Shown here: positions 1 to 9,840 of the stretch, piece by piece
Layout: the number at the start of each line of letters is the position of its first letter
Numbering within the stretch: position 1 is the first letter of the stretch
Assembly: GCF_020622265.1 (NCBI RefSeq)
Contig: NZ_JACNMQ010000007.1
Span: 87,895 to 151,894, forward strand
Length of the DNA stretch: 64,000 nucleotides
From: Halomonas sp. M20
GTDB taxonomy: Bacteria > Pseudomonadota > Gammaproteobacteria > Pseudomonadales > Halomonadaceae
Reading direction: 5' to 3'
The notes under the pieces: generated by a model
The model's database searches: none
Seen by the model: the letters and a program-made list of their open reading frames with translations, nothing else
What the model was told of the DNA's origin: nothing
Translations under genes and position numbers: made by a program

Positions 1-746
1 CAAACATCGGCCACAGCCGCTGCCAAGGCAGAGGATGTGGCACCTTGCGCCACTATAGGATGCAAAAATCCCAACATATAAGCCAGTGTAGCCAAACGCT
101 GGCTAGAAACGACTAGCGGTTGGTTCAACGCCTTGGGCATGCACCATCCTGCCAGATGTTCGAGTACTTCGCTGCTGCTCACCAGCAGCGCTGAAAAATC
201 TCCGTTCGCCAAGTGTAACGCGCCCACGCCCTCAGGTGTCATCAGGTTACGCCGATATAGTGCGATACGATCCACTCTGGCGCCACGCTGCGCAAGACTC
301 TCCGCGAGCAGAGTGCGCCCACCCTCGCCCGCCACCAGCAATACGCGCCGCTGATCCAGTCGCTGCAACGACGCCAATTGCAGCAATGCTTCACTCGTAT
401 CCTCTTTGGCCGCAACAGGAATACGCACACGCACGCCAAGACGTTCATTCAACACCTGGGCGGTGCCTGCACCCACCGCATAGAAGCCAGGCCCCGATGG
501 TAGCTGCGGCCAGTAGCGGTCAAGCCCTTCCACCAGGCATTCGGCGGCAAAAGGACTAATCACAATCACCACATGATAGTGATCGAAATCGAGCAATACC
601 TGGCGTATATCGTGACTCTCGGGAAGCGCCTCGAGTCGCATGATATCCAGACTTTCCACTTCGGAGCCCAAGGCTTCAAGCGCGTGACGCAAGGGTATGC
701 TACGGGCGCCAGGACGCGTGATCAGTATCCTGGGACGATCTTTCAT
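1..746 (-). CDS. hemD: Uroporphyrinogen-III synthase HemD (3' end cut by window edge)
   Basis: HemD cyclises and inverts ring D of hydroxymethylbilane to give uroporphyrinogen III in cytoplasmic tetrapyrrole synthesis. The reading frame starts at the ATG at 744-746, which overlaps the hemC stop (ATGA arrangement), and stays open to base 1. The product begins [16 protein letters not shown], the usual HemD N-terminus, and near the window edge reads [18 protein letters not shown], matching the conserved family C-terminal region (a GxTT/S motif followed by a small-residue helix). About 248 codons are visible, so only a few residues are probably missing. It is translationally coupled to hemC, the enzyme one step earlier. 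HemD sequences diverge widely, so identification rests on both the N-terminal motif and the hemC linkage. Confidence 0.9.
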   Translation of the reverse strand, partial: MKDRPRILITRPGARSIPLRHALEALGSEVESLDIMRLEALPESHDIRQVLLDFDHYHVVIVISPFAAECLVEGLDRYWPQLPSGPGFYAVGAGTAQVLNERLGVRVRIPVAAKEDTSEALLQLASLQRLDQRRVLLVAGEGGRTLLAESLAQRGARVDRIALYRRNLMTPEGVGALHLANGDFSALLVSSSEVLEHLAGWCMPKALNQPLVVSSQRLATLAYMLGFLHPIVAQGATSSALAAAVADV

Positions 747-1687
747 TCGGTATCGCCGTAGACCTCGGCTAGGATTTCCCCGGCGCCCTGATCGAGAAGC
801 TCCTCGGCTACGCGGATACCCAATATTTCCGGCTCATTCGCCGAGCCACGACCCTCGGCACGCAGCACTCGAGAGCCATCCGGCATACCGACCAAGGCGC
901 GCAGCCACAGGGTTCGCCCACCTTCTTCGAGCACCGCATGCCCGGCAATAGGCACCTGGCACCCCCCATCCAGACGTGTATTCATGGCGCGTTCGGCCCG
1001 CACACGTGTCGCGGTATCCAGATGATCAAGAGGTACCAGCAAATCCAGCAGCTCAGGATCATTGATCCGGCACTCGATGCCCAACGCGCCCTGGCCACAG
1101 GCAGGCAAACTGATTTCCGCCGGCAACTCCATGGTAATGCGCTCGCTGAGGCCCAGTCGGCGCAACCCTGAAGTGGCAAGTATGATGGCATCATACTCGC
1201 CATCATCGAGCTTGCGCAGCCGCGTCTGCACGTTGCCACGCAGAGTGAGCACTTCCAGATCCGGGCGCTTTTCGCTGACCTGCAATCCTCGCCGCAAGCT
1301 GGAGGTACCGACTTTAGCGCCTTCAGGCAAGGCTTCGAAGCTGGCGTAGTGGTTGGAAATAAAGGCATCGGTGGGCTCGGCACCTTCGAGGATCACCGAG
1401 AGCCCCAAACCTTCAGGGAAATGCATCGGCACATCCTTCATCGAATGCACCGCGATATCTGCTCGACCGTCGAGCATAGATTCTTCCAGTTCCTTGACGA
1501 ACAGCCCCTTACCCCCGACCTTGGCCAGCGGCGTGTCGAGAATCTTGTCACCTCGGGTGGACATGGCGACCAGTTCGACCTCGAGACCGGGATGCAATTC
1601 CAGTAGGCGATCACGTACATGTTCGGCCTGCCATAGGGCAAGCATGCTTTTACGGGTGGCAATACGAAGGGTCGTGATGGCGGACAC
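743..1687 (-). CDS. hemC: Hydroxymethylbilane synthase (porphobilinogen deaminase) HemC
   Basis: HemC polymerises four porphobilinogens into hydroxymethylbilane in the cytoplasm. The 314-residue product has the normal family length. It shows the N-terminal [14 protein letters not shown] motif, the catalytic region [14 protein letters not shown] (residues 75-87), the substrate-binding TSSLRR block (128-133) and the cofactor loop [13 protein letters not shown], where Cys243 should carry the dipyrromethane cofactor. The start is GTG (1685-1687), preceded by GCAGGAG with a 7-nt spacing. It overlaps hemD by 4 nt and is transcribed divergently from argH, an arrangement familiar from pseudomonads and relatives. 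Confidence 0.97.
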   Translation of the reverse strand: MSAITTLRIATRKSMLALWQAEHVRDRLLELHPGLEVELVAMSTRGDKILDTPLAKVGGKGLFVKELEESMLDGRADIAVHSMKDVPMHFPEGLGLSVILEGAEPTDAFISNHYASFEALPEGAKVGTSSLRRGLQVSEKRPDLEVLTLRGNVQTRLRKLDDGEYDAIILATSGLRRLGLSERITMELPAEISLPACGQGALGIECRINDPELLDLLVPLDHLDTATRVRAERAMNTRLDGGCQVPIAGHAVLEEGGRTLWLRALVGMPDGSRVLRAEGRGSANEPEILGIRVAEELLDQGAGEILAEVYGDTE

Positions 1688-1851
1688 GGCAAACTCCTGC
1701 GGCAGGTGGTCGAGTCATCCGTCGACCACGATAGACGTCTGCCGCGACAGCGGCATTTACTCCTTATGATAAAGCAGTCGTCGGTTTAGTAAAATCCAAT
1801 GACACTCACTGCATCGGTCTTCCATGCCGATCTCGCCTGTAACGATGACTC

Positions 1852-1860
1852 TGGTACAAT
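1852..1860 (+). promoter_or_regulatory. Candidate extended -10 promoter for argH
   Basis: The 247-bp divergent gap between hemC and argH contains TGGTACAAT, a TGn-extended -10 hexamer (TACAAT, 5 of 6 to consensus). It would place +1 near 1867 and leave a leader of about 68 nt before argH. No good -35 hexamer is seen at the proper distance, as can happen with extended -10 promoters. Function is inferred from sequence only. Confidence 0.35.
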
Positions 1861-1934
1861 CTTGAACAAACTATCACCAAGAGCCCGTTCACGTTCGTTA
1901 ACGAGTTCCAAGACCTTGCAGGACGCATCGCACC

Positions 1935-3365
1935 ATGAGCCAGCAAACCAACCAGTCCTGGGGTGGCCGCTTCAGCGAGCCCACCGATGCCTTTGTCGAA
2001 AAGTTCACCGCCTCGGTGGATTTCGATCGCCGTCTCTACCACCACGACATTCTCGGCTCCAAGGCCCATGCCACCATGCTTGAGCGGGTCGGCGTACTGA
2101 CCAGCGATGAACGCGCCGCCATCCTCGAGGGGCTTGCCGAGGTCGAGGCAGAGATCGAGGCCGGTCAATTCCCTTGGTCCGTCGCCCTGGAAGACGTGCA
2201 CATGAACGTCGAGGCGCGGCTGACCGAGAAAATCGGTATTACCGGCAAGAAACTGCATACCGGGCGCTCCCGCAACGATCAGGTGGCCACGGACATTCGT
2301 CTTTATCTGCGTGACGAGATCGACGTCATCGACTCGGAACTTGCGCGTCTGCGCAGCGGCATGATCGAACTGGCGGACCGCGAAGCCGATACCATCATGC
2401 CGGGGTTCACCCACCTGCAGACCGCCCAGCCGGTCACCTTTGGTCATCATCTGCTGGCCTGGCAGGAGATGATCGCCCGGGATCAGGAGCGTCTGCGGGA
2501 CTGTCGCAAGCGGGTCAACGTGATGCCCCTGGGGGCGGCGGCGCTTGCCGGTACAACCTACCCCATCGATCGTCACGTTACCGCGGAATTGCTGGGATTC
2601 GAGCGCCCTGCCGAGAACTCCCTGGACGCGGTGAGCGATCGCGATTTCGCTATCGAGTTCGTGAGCTTTGCCAGCCTCTTGCTGATGCACCTGTCCCGCA
2701 TGAGCGAAGAGCTGGTACTGTGGAGCAGCGCCCAGTTCGACTTCATCGACCTGCCGGATCGCTTCTGCACCGGCTCCTCGATCATGCCCCAGAAGAAGAA
2801 CCCGGATGTGCCGGAACTGGTGCGGGGCAAGTCCGGGCGCGTCTATGGCCACCTGATGAGCCTGCTGACGCTGATGAAGTCCCAGCCCCTGGCCTACAAC
2901 AAGGACAATCAGGAAGACAAGGAACCCTTGTTCGACACTCTGGACACCGTCAAGGGCTGTCTCAAGGCCTTTGCGGACATGGTGCCCACCATCGAAGCCA
3001 AGACGGAACGCATGTTCGAGGCCGCGCGCAAAGGTTTCTCGACTGCCACGGATCTGGCGGATTACCTGGTGCGCAAGGGGGTGGCGTTCCGCGACGCGCA
3101 CGAGATCGTGGGTCAATCCGTGGCCTACGGCATCGAGCAAGGCAAGGATCTTTCCGAAATGAGCCTGGAGGAGCTGCGCCAATTCTCCGATGCGATCACC
3201 GACGACGTTTTCGAGGTACTGACCCTGGAAGGCTCCGTGGCCGCACGTAACCACATCGGCGGCACCGCCCCGAATCAGGTGCGTGCCGCAGCCCAGCGGG
3301 CCCGGGATGCGCTCAACGCACTAAACACTCTGTCAGCGGGCCGCCAAGCGGCAGGAGATGCTTGA
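1935..3365 (+). CDS. argH: Argininosuccinate lyase ArgH
   Basis: ArgH cleaves argininosuccinate to arginine and fumarate, the last step of arginine synthesis, as a cytoplasmic tetramer of the fumarase/aspartase superfamily. The 476-residue length is typical. Visible family blocks are the N-terminal [15 protein letters not shown], the [12 protein letters not shown] substrate-binding stretch, the TGFTHLQ-type loop ([12 protein letters not shown]) and the superfamily signature [11 protein letters not shown] at residues 280-290 containing the catalytic serine loop. The ATG at 1935 is preceded by AGGA at about 11 nt. The gene leads a plus-strand run whose next member, lptM, begins 1 nt after the argH stop. 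Confidence 0.97.
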   Translation: MSQQTNQSWGGRFSEPTDAFVEKFTASVDFDRRLYHHDILGSKAHATMLERVGVLTSDERAAILEGLAEVEAEIEAGQFPWSVALEDVHMNVEARLTEKIGITGKKLHTGRSRNDQVATDIRLYLRDEIDVIDSELARLRSGMIELADREADTIMPGFTHLQTAQPVTFGHHLLAWQEMIARDQERLRDCRKRVNVMPLGAAALAGTTYPIDRHVTAELLGFERPAENSLDAVSDRDFAIEFVSFASLLLMHLSRMSEELVLWSSAQFDFIDLPDRFCTGSSIMPQKKNPDVPELVRGKSGRVYGHLMSLLTLMKSQPLAYNKDNQEDKEPLFDTLDTVKGCLKAFADMVPTIEAKTERMFEAARKGFSTATDLADYLVRKGVAFRDAHEIVGQSVAYGIEQGKDLSEMSLEELRQFSDAITDDVFEVLTLEGSVAARNHIGGTAPNQVRAAAQRARDALNALNTLSAGRQAAGDA

Positions 3366-3366
3366 G

Positions 3367-3567
3367 ATGCGCAGATTATCAAGTGTCGGCATCACTGCGC
3401 TGCTCCTGATGTTGCTGGCGGGCTGCGGTCAGAAAGGCCCGCTTTATCTTCCTGGCGATGAAGAAGCCGCCGAGGCCTACGATCCTGCCCGGGAGCACAT
3501 GGAGCCCGGCCTGGAAAAGGACGATAGCGACAACGATGGCTTCCCCGACAGCAAAGAAGAGCGCTGA
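3367..3567 (+). CDS. lptM: LPS-translocon maturation lipoprotein LptM (YifL-like)
   Basis: This small lipoprotein has a signal peptide ending in LLMLLAGC (lipobox, Cys20) followed by the hallmark GQKGPLYLP, the signature of the LptM/YifL family that assists maturation of the LptDE LPS translocon in the outer membrane. The remaining ~40 residues are acidic (DSDNDGFPDSKEER tail). There are two possible starts. The ATG at 3358 abuts the AGGAG (3353-3357) directly, whereas the ATG at 3367 lies 9 nt after it, so 3367 was chosen, giving 66 residues. It sits between argH and lysA; in E. coli yifL also sits next to dapF. Confidence 0.88.
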   Translation: MRRLSSVGITALLLMLLAGCGQKGPLYLPGDEEAAEAYDPAREHMEPGLEKDDSDNDGFPDSKEER

Positions 3568-3569
3568 GC

Positions 3570-4826
3570 ATGGATCATTTCGACTACCGCGACGACAACC
3601 TTCATGCCGAAGACGTGCCCGTGGCCAGCATTGCCGAGCGTTTCGGCACCCCGTGCTATGTCTACTCTCGAGCCACCCTGGAGCGCCACTACCGCGCCTA
3701 TAGCGAAGCGCTGGGGAATCACCCGCATCTGATCTGCTACGCGGTCAAGGCCAACTCCAATCTGGCGGTGCTCAACGTGCTGGCACGACTGGGAGCGGGC
3801 TTCGATATCGTTTCCGTGGGGGAACTTGAGCGGGTGCTGGCTGCCGGGGGCGATCCTGCCAAGGTGGTCTTTTCCGGGGTGGCCAAGCAGGCAGACGAAA
3901 TGGCGCGCGCCCTGGAGGTGGGCATCAAGTGTTTCAACGTCGAGTCCCTGCCGGAGCTTGAGCGCCTCAATGACGTGGCGGCGCAGCTGGGCAAGGTCGC
4001 GGCGGTGTCGGTGCGGGTCAATCCGGATGTGGACGCCCGCACTCACCCCTATATTTCAACCGGACTCAAGGCCAACAAGTTCGGTGTACCGGTGGATCAG
4101 GCTCTCGAGGTCTATGCCCGGGCGGCCGCCATGGAAAACGTTCAGCCGGTGGGTATCGACTGCCACATCGGCTCCCAGCTCACCGAGCTCGAACCGTTCC
4201 TGGATGCCCTGGATCGGCTGCTGGTACTGCTGGACCGACTCAGCGAACAGGGTATTGCCATCACCCATCTCGACCTGGGCGGCGGCCTTGGTGTGCCTTA
4301 CCAGGACGAGCAGCCTCCACAACCCTTCGACTACGCCCGCGCCCTGCTCGAACGCCTCGAAGGACGCGATCTCACCCTGCTGTTCGAGCCGGGGCGTTCG
4401 ATCGCCGCCAACGCGGGCATCCTGTTGACCCGGGTCGAATACCTCAAGCCCGGCGAAACGAAGAACTTTGCCATCATCGATGCGGGCATGAACGACCTGA
4501 TTCGCCCTTCGCTTTATCAGGCCTGGCAGGCGATCATTCCGGTAGACAAACGAACGCCCCGCAACAGAGCGCTCTACGACGTGGTGGGGCCGGTCTGCGA
4601 AACCGGCGACTTCCTGGGCAAGGATCGCGAACTGGCTCTGGCCGAGGGGGATCTGCTAGCGGTACGCTCCGCCGGTGCCTACGGCTTCGTGATGGCGTCG
4701 AACTACAACAGTCGCCCGCGCCCGCCGGAAATCATGGTGGATGGCGACCAAATGCATGAGGTACGGCGTCGGGAAACCATCGAGACGCTATGGAATGGCG
4801 AAGCCCTGCTTCCGGAGAGGTTGTGA
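3570..4826 (+). CDS. lysA: Diaminopimelate decarboxylase LysA
   Basis: LysA is a PLP enzyme of the alanine-racemase fold that decarboxylates meso-diaminopimelate to lysine. The 418 residues cover the whole family. The PLP lysine lies in [12 protein letters not shown] (about residue 54). Further blocks are GCHIGSQ-like DCHIGSQ, the [11 protein letters not shown] phosphate-binding loop, EPGRSI, and the C-terminal [14 protein letters not shown] with the active-site cysteine, then [20 protein letters not shown]. It starts 2 nt after the lptM stop and overlaps dapF by one base (TGATG). It therefore sits in one transcript with the preceding enzyme of lysine and peptidoglycan precursor synthesis. 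Confidence 0.97.
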   Translation: MDHFDYRDDNLHAEDVPVASIAERFGTPCYVYSRATLERHYRAYSEALGNHPHLICYAVKANSNLAVLNVLARLGAGFDIVSVGELERVLAAGGDPAKVVFSGVAKQADEMARALEVGIKCFNVESLPELERLNDVAAQLGKVAAVSVRVNPDVDARTHPYISTGLKANKFGVPVDQALEVYARAAAMENVQPVGIDCHIGSQLTELEPFLDALDRLLVLLDRLSEQGIAITHLDLGGGLGVPYQDEQPPQPFDYARALLERLEGRDLTLLFEPGRSIAANAGILLTRVEYLKPGETKNFAIIDAGMNDLIRPSLYQAWQAIIPVDKRTPRNRALYDVVGPVCETGDFLGKDRELALAEGDLLAVRSAGAYGFVMASNYNSRPRPPEIMVDGDQMHEVRRRETIETLWNGEALLPERL

Positions 4827-5659
4827 TGTTGCTGCAATTCACCAAGATGCAGGGCCTGGGCAACGATTTCATGATGATCGACCTAGTCACCCAGCGCGCA
4901 CGACTGGAGACGGAGCAGATTCGCCAGTTGGCGGATCGCCACTTTGGCGTCGGTTTCGATCAACTGCTCACCGTCGAGCCGCCTCGCGACCCGGAGATGG
5001 ACTTTCGCTATCGCATCTACAATGCGGATGGCAGTGAAGTGGAAAACTGCGGTAACGGCGCCCGTTGCTTCGCGCGCTTCGTTTACGATCAACGCCTGAC
5101 GCATAAGCGCGAGATTCGCGTCGAGACCCAGGGCGGCCCTCTCACCCTCATGATCGAGGAAGATGGCCGGGTGCGGGTCGACATGGGCAAACCTCGCTTC
5201 GAGCCCGTAGAAGTACCCTTCAGCGCGGAGCAGGATCTGCCATTGCACGCGCTGGATGTGGATGGCGAACATCTTGAAATCGGCGTAGTGTCGATGGGGA
5301 ATCCCCATGCGCTATTGCGCGTTGACGATGTCGATGCCGCCCCCGTGGCGCGCCTCGGCAGCGCCATCGAGAGGCATCCGCGGTTCCCACGGCGCGTCAA
5401 CGCAGGGTTCATGCAGGTTGTGACACGCCAGGAGATCCGGCTGCGCGTCTTTGAACGCGGTGTCGGCGAAACCCTGGCGTGTGGCACGGGCGCCTGCGCG
5501 GCCGTGGCAAACGGCATTCGTTGGGGCCTGCTCGAAAGCCCCGTAGAGGTCGAGTTACCCGGCGGCCGGCTGACTATCGAATGGTCCGACAAAGATGCCA
5601 CCATGTTCATGACCGGCCCCGCCCTAAAGGTCTTCGATGGTCGCGTTCCACTTAGCTGA
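4826..5659 (+). CDS. dapF: Diaminopimelate epimerase DapF
   Basis: DapF interconverts LL- and meso-diaminopimelate without a cofactor, supplying both LysA and peptidoglycan synthesis. The product begins [15 protein letters not shown], the standard N-terminus. The two catalytic cysteines are in [16 protein letters not shown] and [12 protein letters not shown]. The ATG at 4826, fused to the lysA stop as TGATG and with GGAGAGG just upstream, was preferred over an in-frame ATG 36 nt earlier inside lysA, giving 277 residues, close to the normal length. Translational coupling to lysA is evident. Confidence 0.97.
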   Translation: MLLQFTKMQGLGNDFMMIDLVTQRARLETEQIRQLADRHFGVGFDQLLTVEPPRDPEMDFRYRIYNADGSEVENCGNGARCFARFVYDQRLTHKREIRVETQGGPLTLMIEEDGRVRVDMGKPRFEPVEVPFSAEQDLPLHALDVDGEHLEIGVVSMGNPHALLRVDDVDAAPVARLGSAIERHPRFPRRVNAGFMQVVTRQEIRLRVFERGVGETLACGTGACAAVANGIRWGLLESPVEVELPGGRLTIEWSDKDATMFMTGPALKVFDGRVPLS

Positions 5660-5694
5660 TTGCGTACAACTAGTTGCAACGAGGTAGCTTATTC

Positions 5695-6411
5695 ATGCCC
5701 CAGGCCCAAGCCCCGGACACCCCTCAGACATTGGATCCCGAGCATGTGGCCCAATGGCTAGCGCAGCATCCCGACTTCTTCGTCGAGCGCGAAGGGCTAT
5801 TACAGCAACTCAAGGTGCCCCACCCGGACATCGGCGGGGCCATCTCCCTGCTCGAGCGTCTTGTGCTCGACCTGCGTAGACGGGCCGAAAGTGCCGAAGA
5901 GCGACTGGAACAGCTACTTGAATCGGCGCGGCACAACGAATCCCAGTATCGGCGCACCCGGGAATTGGTATTGGCACTACTCGAGGCGGAAAACAACGAC
6001 GCCTTGGGCCAAGCGTTGGCGACACAGCTTTCCGAGCGCTTTCGCACCCAGTCCGTGGCGCTATGGTGCGCTTCCAATCTGACGGATGCCGAGCCCACCG
6101 CCCCTCAGCCCCCCCGCTTCGTGCTTGATAACAATGCAGGGGCACGCTTGGGAGCGCTGCTCGACGGTCGCGCCAGCCGCTGCCGACGCCTGTCGCGCAA
6201 GGACTGGCAGCTATTGCTGCCGCATATCGAGCCGCCCAAGAAGGCGGGCTCCTGCGCCCTGACGCGACTCACCCTAGGTGAGCCCTTAGGGTATCTGGTG
6301 CTGGCCAGTCACGACACCGAGCACTTTCGCGCCACCCTGGACACGCTATTCACCGAATATCTGGGCGAAGTCGTTGCGCGCTTGATGGTGCAGCATAGCC
6401 GGTCCCGCTGA
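5695..6411 (+). CDS. DUF484 family protein (YigA-like)
   Basis: This protein of about 238 residues belongs to the DUF484 family, recognised by the N-terminal block QWLAQHPDFFVEREGLLQQLKVPHP followed by SLLERLVLDLRRR, a coiled-coil segment (about residues 50-90) and a GAF-like C-terminal half ending in TLFTEYLGEVVARLM. Its biochemical role is not established. In many gammaproteobacteria it is encoded between dapF and xerC, as here. The ATG at 5695 with a GAGG upstream is favoured over a poorly supported in-frame start at 5674. The stop codon lies inside the first copy of a short degenerate repeat that fills the gap to xerC. Confidence 0.85.
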   Translation: MPQAQAPDTPQTLDPEHVAQWLAQHPDFFVEREGLLQQLKVPHPDIGGAISLLERLVLDLRRRAESAEERLEQLLESARHNESQYRRTRELVLALLEAENNDALGQALATQLSERFRTQSVALWCASNLTDAEPTAPQPPRFVLDNNAGARLGALLDGRASRCRRLSRKDWQLLLPHIEPPKKAGSCALTRLTLGEPLGYLVLASHDTEHFRATLDTLFTEYLGEVVARLMVQHSRSR

Positions 6412-6485
6412 AGCTCTTTACAAGTCCGCTGAGGCTCTTGATAAACCCGCTGAAGCTCTTTATTTAAAAGCCCGCTGAAGCTCCT
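6403..6485 (+). repeat. Four degenerate tandem copies of a 15-bp unit (CCGCTGAAGCTCTT type)
   Basis: Between the DUF484 gene and xerC the core CCGCTGAAGCTCTT appears four times with A/T-rich spacers: near 6403-6417, 6425-6439 (GAGG variant), 6446-6460 and 6471-6485 (CTCCT variant). The spacing is about 21-25 bp. The first copy supplies the TGA stop of the DUF484 gene, and each later copy has a TGA in the same relative place. It is not clearly a terminator or an operator. Confidence 0.75.
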
Positions 6486-6511
6486 CACCAACCGCCGAGC
6501 GCTCCATATCC

Positions 6512-7420
6512 ATGCAAGAAGACGTCGACGCTTTTTTAGCCGACCTGGCCCAGCAGGCAAGCTCGGCAACCGTTGATGCCTATCGCCGCGATCTGGTGGT
6601 CTTCATGGACTACCTCGGCGAGCAGGGTATCACCGATTGGCGCAGGCTCGAGGCGGGGCTAATAAAGCGTTTCCTCGCTCAAGAGCGCAGTCGCGGCCTG
6701 GCACCTCGCAGCCTGGCGCGCCGTCGTGCCGCCCTGTCGCGCTTCGTAGAAGAGCTGGTGCACCATCAGGTGCTGACCCACAACCCAGTCAAGCTGGTAC
6801 GTACACCGCGTCAACCTCAACATCTGCCACGGCCGGTGGATGTCGATCTACTTTCGCGTTTTCTCGACACGCCTCACGATGATTCGCCGCTGGCCCTGCG
6901 CGATCAGGCCATGCTGGAGCTGCTCTACTCCTGCGGGTTGCGACTGGCAGAGCTGGCATCGCTGAATCTTGATAGCCTGGATGCACGGCGTGTGCGCGTT
7001 GTAGGCAAGGGCAGCAAACCACGTCAGGTGCCGCTGGGTAATCGTGCTCGCCAAGCGCTGGAGGCTTGGAAGGCAGTACGTAGACAACTTGCAGAGAGCG
7101 AGGAATCCGCCCTGTTCGTGGGGCTCAGGGGTAAGCGCCTGGGCCACCGGGCCATTCAACTGCGCCTGGCGCAAACCGCCATCGAGCGTGGCTTGCCGGA
7201 GCATCTGCATCCGCACCGGCTGCGCCACTCCTTCGCCAGCCATCTGCTCGAGTCCAGCCAGGATCTGCGTGCGGTGCAGGAACTGCTGGGTCATGCCAAT
7301 CTATCTACTACCCAAGTCTACACCCGGCTCGATTGGCAGCACCTGGCGAGCGTCTACGATGCCGCCCATCCCCGGGCACGCAGACGTAGCAATACCTCTC
7401 ACGACGATCCGGCGATCTGA
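6512..7420 (+). CDS. xerC: Tyrosine recombinase XerC
   Basis: XerC with XerD resolves chromosome dimers at dif during division. The 302-residue product has the N-terminal SAM-like core-binding domain (about residues 1-90) and the C-terminal catalytic domain. The full catalytic set is present: Arg144 in SCGLRLAEL, Lys166 in GKGSKPR, His235 and Arg238 in LHPHRLRHSFA, His261 in LLGHANLSTTQ, and the nucleophile Tyr270 in VYTRLD. The dapF-DUF484-xerC-yigB order is that of E. coli and Pseudomonas, which separates it from phage or integron integrases and from XerD. Confidence 0.96.
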   Translation: MQEDVDAFLADLAQQASSATVDAYRRDLVVFMDYLGEQGITDWRRLEAGLIKRFLAQERSRGLAPRSLARRRAALSRFVEELVHHQVLTHNPVKLVRTPRQPQHLPRPVDVDLLSRFLDTPHDDSPLALRDQAMLELLYSCGLRLAELASLNLDSLDARRVRVVGKGSKPRQVPLGNRARQALEAWKAVRRQLAESEESALFVGLRGKRLGHRAIQLRLAQTAIERGLPEHLHPHRLRHSFASHLLESSQDLRAVQELLGHANLSTTQVYTRLDWQHLASVYDAAHPRARRRSNTSHDDPAI

Positions 7421-7424
7421 CACC

Positions 7425-8180
7425 ATGACCTCTTTTAGCTCTCCCTTGACAGCCCTGACCTTCGATCTCGACGACACTCTTTGGGACAACCATGGGGTGA
7501 TGGTCGCCACCGAAAACGGTCACTATGACTGGCTGGATGAGGCCATCGCCTCTCTGGAGATCCAGCGCGAACGCATGAGCGAACGCTTTCCCTTGAGCGC
7601 TTATCAGGAACGACGCCAGCAGGTGGCTCGGCGCGAACCGCTGCGGCGAGGAGATTTCACCTGGATTCGCCAGCAAAGCCTGCTCGAGATGCTGCGAGAG
7701 TACGGGTTACGCCCCCAGGACGCCGAGGATTATGCTGCGGCAGCCATGGAACAGTTCATGATCTTTCGCCATCAGCTCACTCCTTACCCGGAGGTAGAAA
7801 CGATGCTCGACGATCTCAGGCAGCACTACGCCTTGGCAGCGATCACCAACGGTAACGTGCAGATCACACGCCTGCCCCTAGCGCGGCATTTTCCCATCGC
7901 CATTGCCGCCGGCGAACTGCTTGCGCCCAAACCCGACGCACGGCCTTTCCTGGCGGCGCTGGCGCGGCTTGGCAGCACCCCCTCTCAGACGATGCATGTC
8001 GGCGACTCCTGGCGTGAAGACGTGCTTCCGGCACGGCGTCTGGGAATGCGGGTGGCCTGGATCGACAAGCATGGCGAACACCCCAGCGATATTCCCGAGG
8101 GGGTCTTCCGGCTCGATCATATCCGCGAACTGCCGGCGCTGCTTGCTCGGCTATCCCTAGCGCTCGGTTCTCGATCTTAG
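7425..8180 (+). CDS. yigB: HAD-family phosphatase, YigB-like
   Basis: A haloacid-dehalogenase-fold hydrolase of about 251 residues. Motif I is FDLDDTLWD (nucleophile Asp), motif II is AITNGN, motif III is the Lys in APKPDARPF, and motif IV is HVGDSWREDV. The helical cap lies between motifs I and II. Its position just after xerC and its sequence type match E. coli YigB, which acts on flavin-pathway and other phosphomonoesters; the in vivo substrate here is inferred. The ATG at 7425, 4 nt after the xerC stop, was chosen because longer in-frame versions run through xerC in the wrong frame. Confidence 0.85.
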   Translation: MTSFSSPLTALTFDLDDTLWDNHGVMVATENGHYDWLDEAIASLEIQRERMSERFPLSAYQERRQQVARREPLRRGDFTWIRQQSLLEMLREYGLRPQDAEDYAAAAMEQFMIFRHQLTPYPEVETMLDDLRQHYALAAITNGNVQITRLPLARHFPIAIAAGELLAPKPDARPFLAALARLGSTPSQTMHVGDSWREDVLPARRLGMRVAWIDKHGEHPSDIPEGVFRLDHIRELPALLARLSLALGSRS

Positions 8181-8196
8181 CGCTTGGCTCGCGATT

Positions 8197-8811
8197 TCAA
8201 TTCTCCTGGGGAGAAAGCCAGTCATCCAGACGTGCCTGGGCTTCTTCGACGCCTTGGCGCTTCAGCGCCGAAAACAGCTGCACACTGACCAGATCTTCCC
8301 ACTCCTGCAGACGCTTACGAACCTGCAGCAGGCTGTTCTTGGCCGCCCCAGGCTTGAGCTTGTCCGCCTTGGTCAACAGAATATGGACTGCCATGTCCTT
8401 GTCGTCCGCCCAACCCAGCATCATTTCATCGAATTCGCTGAGCGGATGACGCACATCCATGACCAGCACCAGCCCCTGCAGCGACGCCCGCCGCTGCAGA
8501 TACTCGGCCAGGTGGCGTTGCCATTCGAGCTTGACCTTCTCGGGCACCTTGGCGAAACCATAGCCGGGTAGATCGACCAAGCGCCGGGACTCATCGTCGC
8601 CAAAAGCGAAGAAATTGATGAGCTGCGTGCGCCCCGGAGTCTTGGAGGTTCGCGCCAGCGCTTTTTGTTGCGTCAATGTGTTTATGGCACTGGATTTTCC
8701 CGCATTGGAGCGCCCCGCAAAAGCAACTTCCAGGCCTTGATCCGCAGGGCACATTGCCAGCGTCGGCGCGCTGATCATGAAGCGGGCGGTGTTATAGTGA
8801 AGACGGGTCAC
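8197..8811 (-). CDS. engB: Ribosome biogenesis GTP-binding protein EngB (YihA/YsxC)
   Basis: EngB is an essential TRAFAC-class GTPase that assists large-subunit assembly. G1 is [11 protein letters not shown] (residues 31-41), G2 lies around [10 protein letters not shown]3 is DLPGYG and G4 is TKADK, with a SALKRQG G5 region. The in-frame GTG at 8809-8811 (VTRLHY...) gives 204 residues, the normal EngB length, and preserves the family N-terminus of the type xLHYNxARFxxSAP. The next internal ATG would remove it, and the longer reading frame upstream has no family similarity. In Pseudomonas the gene lies beside cytochrome c4 and dsbA, as here. Confidence 0.92.
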   Translation of the reverse strand: MTRLHYNTARFMISAPTLAMCPADQGLEVAFAGRSNAGKSSAINTLTQQKALARTSKTPGRTQLINFFAFGDDESRRLVDLPGYGFAKVPEKVKLEWQRHLAEYLQRRASLQGLVLVMDVRHPLSEFDEMMLGWADDKDMAVHILLTKADKLKPGAAKNSLLQVRKRLQEWEDLVSVQLFSALKRQGVEEAQARLDDWLSPQEN

Positions 8812-9071
8812 GACGAATCTCGTTATGGCTAGAATGGTGGAACACCCGGCCGGCTCAAGGTGCGGCATTATGGCCACGTTTCCGCGGCCAAAGGGATTCG
8901 ATATACTACTCCGATAATACATTTCGCGTCGGCTCGATCCAGTGCAAGAAAATCGCCATGGTTGACGAGGGCCTTGCACAGCAGCGACAGCGCACCGGCC
9001 GGCAGCATGGTACCAGGCTCGAAAGTCGGATACTGACATCGGTTACAACGAAACGGCATAGTGAAATAGCG

Positions 9072-9680
9072 ATGAGACAGATACTGGTAAGTTTGGCACT
9101 GATCATGGGGTTCTCGACGTTGGCACAAGCGGCTGTCGAGGGCGATCCTGCCGCTGGCAAGGAAAAGGCACAGGTCTGCGCGGCCTGTCACGGCCAGCAA
9201 GGCAATAGCGCTGCACCCACGTTTCCTAACATTGCAGGGCAGCAGCCTGCTTACATGGTGAAGCAGATTACCGAAATTCGAGACGGCGTGCGCCCGGTGC
9301 CTGAAATGGCAGGGATCGTGGCCAATCTCGATGAACAGGATATTGCCGATCTGTCCGCCTTCTATGCCAACCAAGAACTCAATCTTGGTCAGGCCGATCC
9401 GGCGCTCGTCGACCGAGGCAAAAGCCTTTACAAGTCTGGCGATCTTGCCAAGGGTATTCCTGCCTGCATGGCCTGTCACATGCCCACGGGTGTAGGCGTC
9501 GATTCAGCAAAATTCCCGGCGCTTTCGGGGCAGCATCCTGAATATACTGCCTCCACGCTTCAGGATTACGCCAAAGGCGAACGTAGCAACGATCCCAATG
9601 CCATCATGCGCAATATTGCGTCCAAGATGAGCGATGCGGATATGGAAGCCGTGGCCAGCTATGTCAACGGCCTGCATTGA
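9072..9680 (+). CDS. Dihaem cytochrome c4
   Basis: A periplasmic dihaem cytochrome c of about 202 residues. A Sec signal peptide (ILVSLALIMGFSTLAQA) is followed by two homologous cytochrome domains, each with one CxxCH haem site (CAACH and CMACH) and an axial-Met candidate (PEMAGI; IASKMS). This two-domain arrangement is that of cytochrome c4, an electron carrier between the bc1 complex and terminal oxidases. It lies between engB and dsbA as in Pseudomonas. The ATG at 9072 gives the signal peptide directly; no strong Shine-Dalgarno is seen. It is followed by its own intrinsic terminator. Confidence 0.94.
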   Translation: MRQILVSLALIMGFSTLAQAAVEGDPAAGKEKAQVCAACHGQQGNSAAPTFPNIAGQQPAYMVKQITEIRDGVRPVPEMAGIVANLDEQDIADLSAFYANQELNLGQADPALVDRGKSLYKSGDLAKGIPACMACHMPTGVGVDSAKFPALSGQHPEYTASTLQDYAKGERSNDPNAIMRNIASKMSDADMEAVASYVNGLH

Positions 9681-9700
9681 TAACCCGATATTCAGGATAG

Positions 9701-9724
9701 AAGGCGGCTTCGGCCGCCTTTTTT
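9701..9724 (+). terminator. Intrinsic terminator of the cytochrome c4 gene
   Basis: A perfect 8-bp stem AAGGCGGC / GCCGCCTT closes a TTCG tetraloop and is followed by four T residues, 20 nt after the cytochrome c4 stop. Confidence 0.93.
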
Positions 9725-9840
9725 CATTTTCCGGCACGACTTTAATCGCCTAATATGGTCTGACTCTCTAGGGTGCGAACGTCACTCGCGCCTTGTTTTC
9801 TCGAATCGAATCTACCCTATTTTTTCAGGAGCTCTGACAA

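Noticed and set aside
1806..3254. 482-codon open frame on the minus strand opposite argH
   Set aside because: It is the antisense shadow of a highly conserved gene in GC-rich DNA; its product (Gly/His/Gln-rich) has no recognisable domain and no ribosome-binding site.
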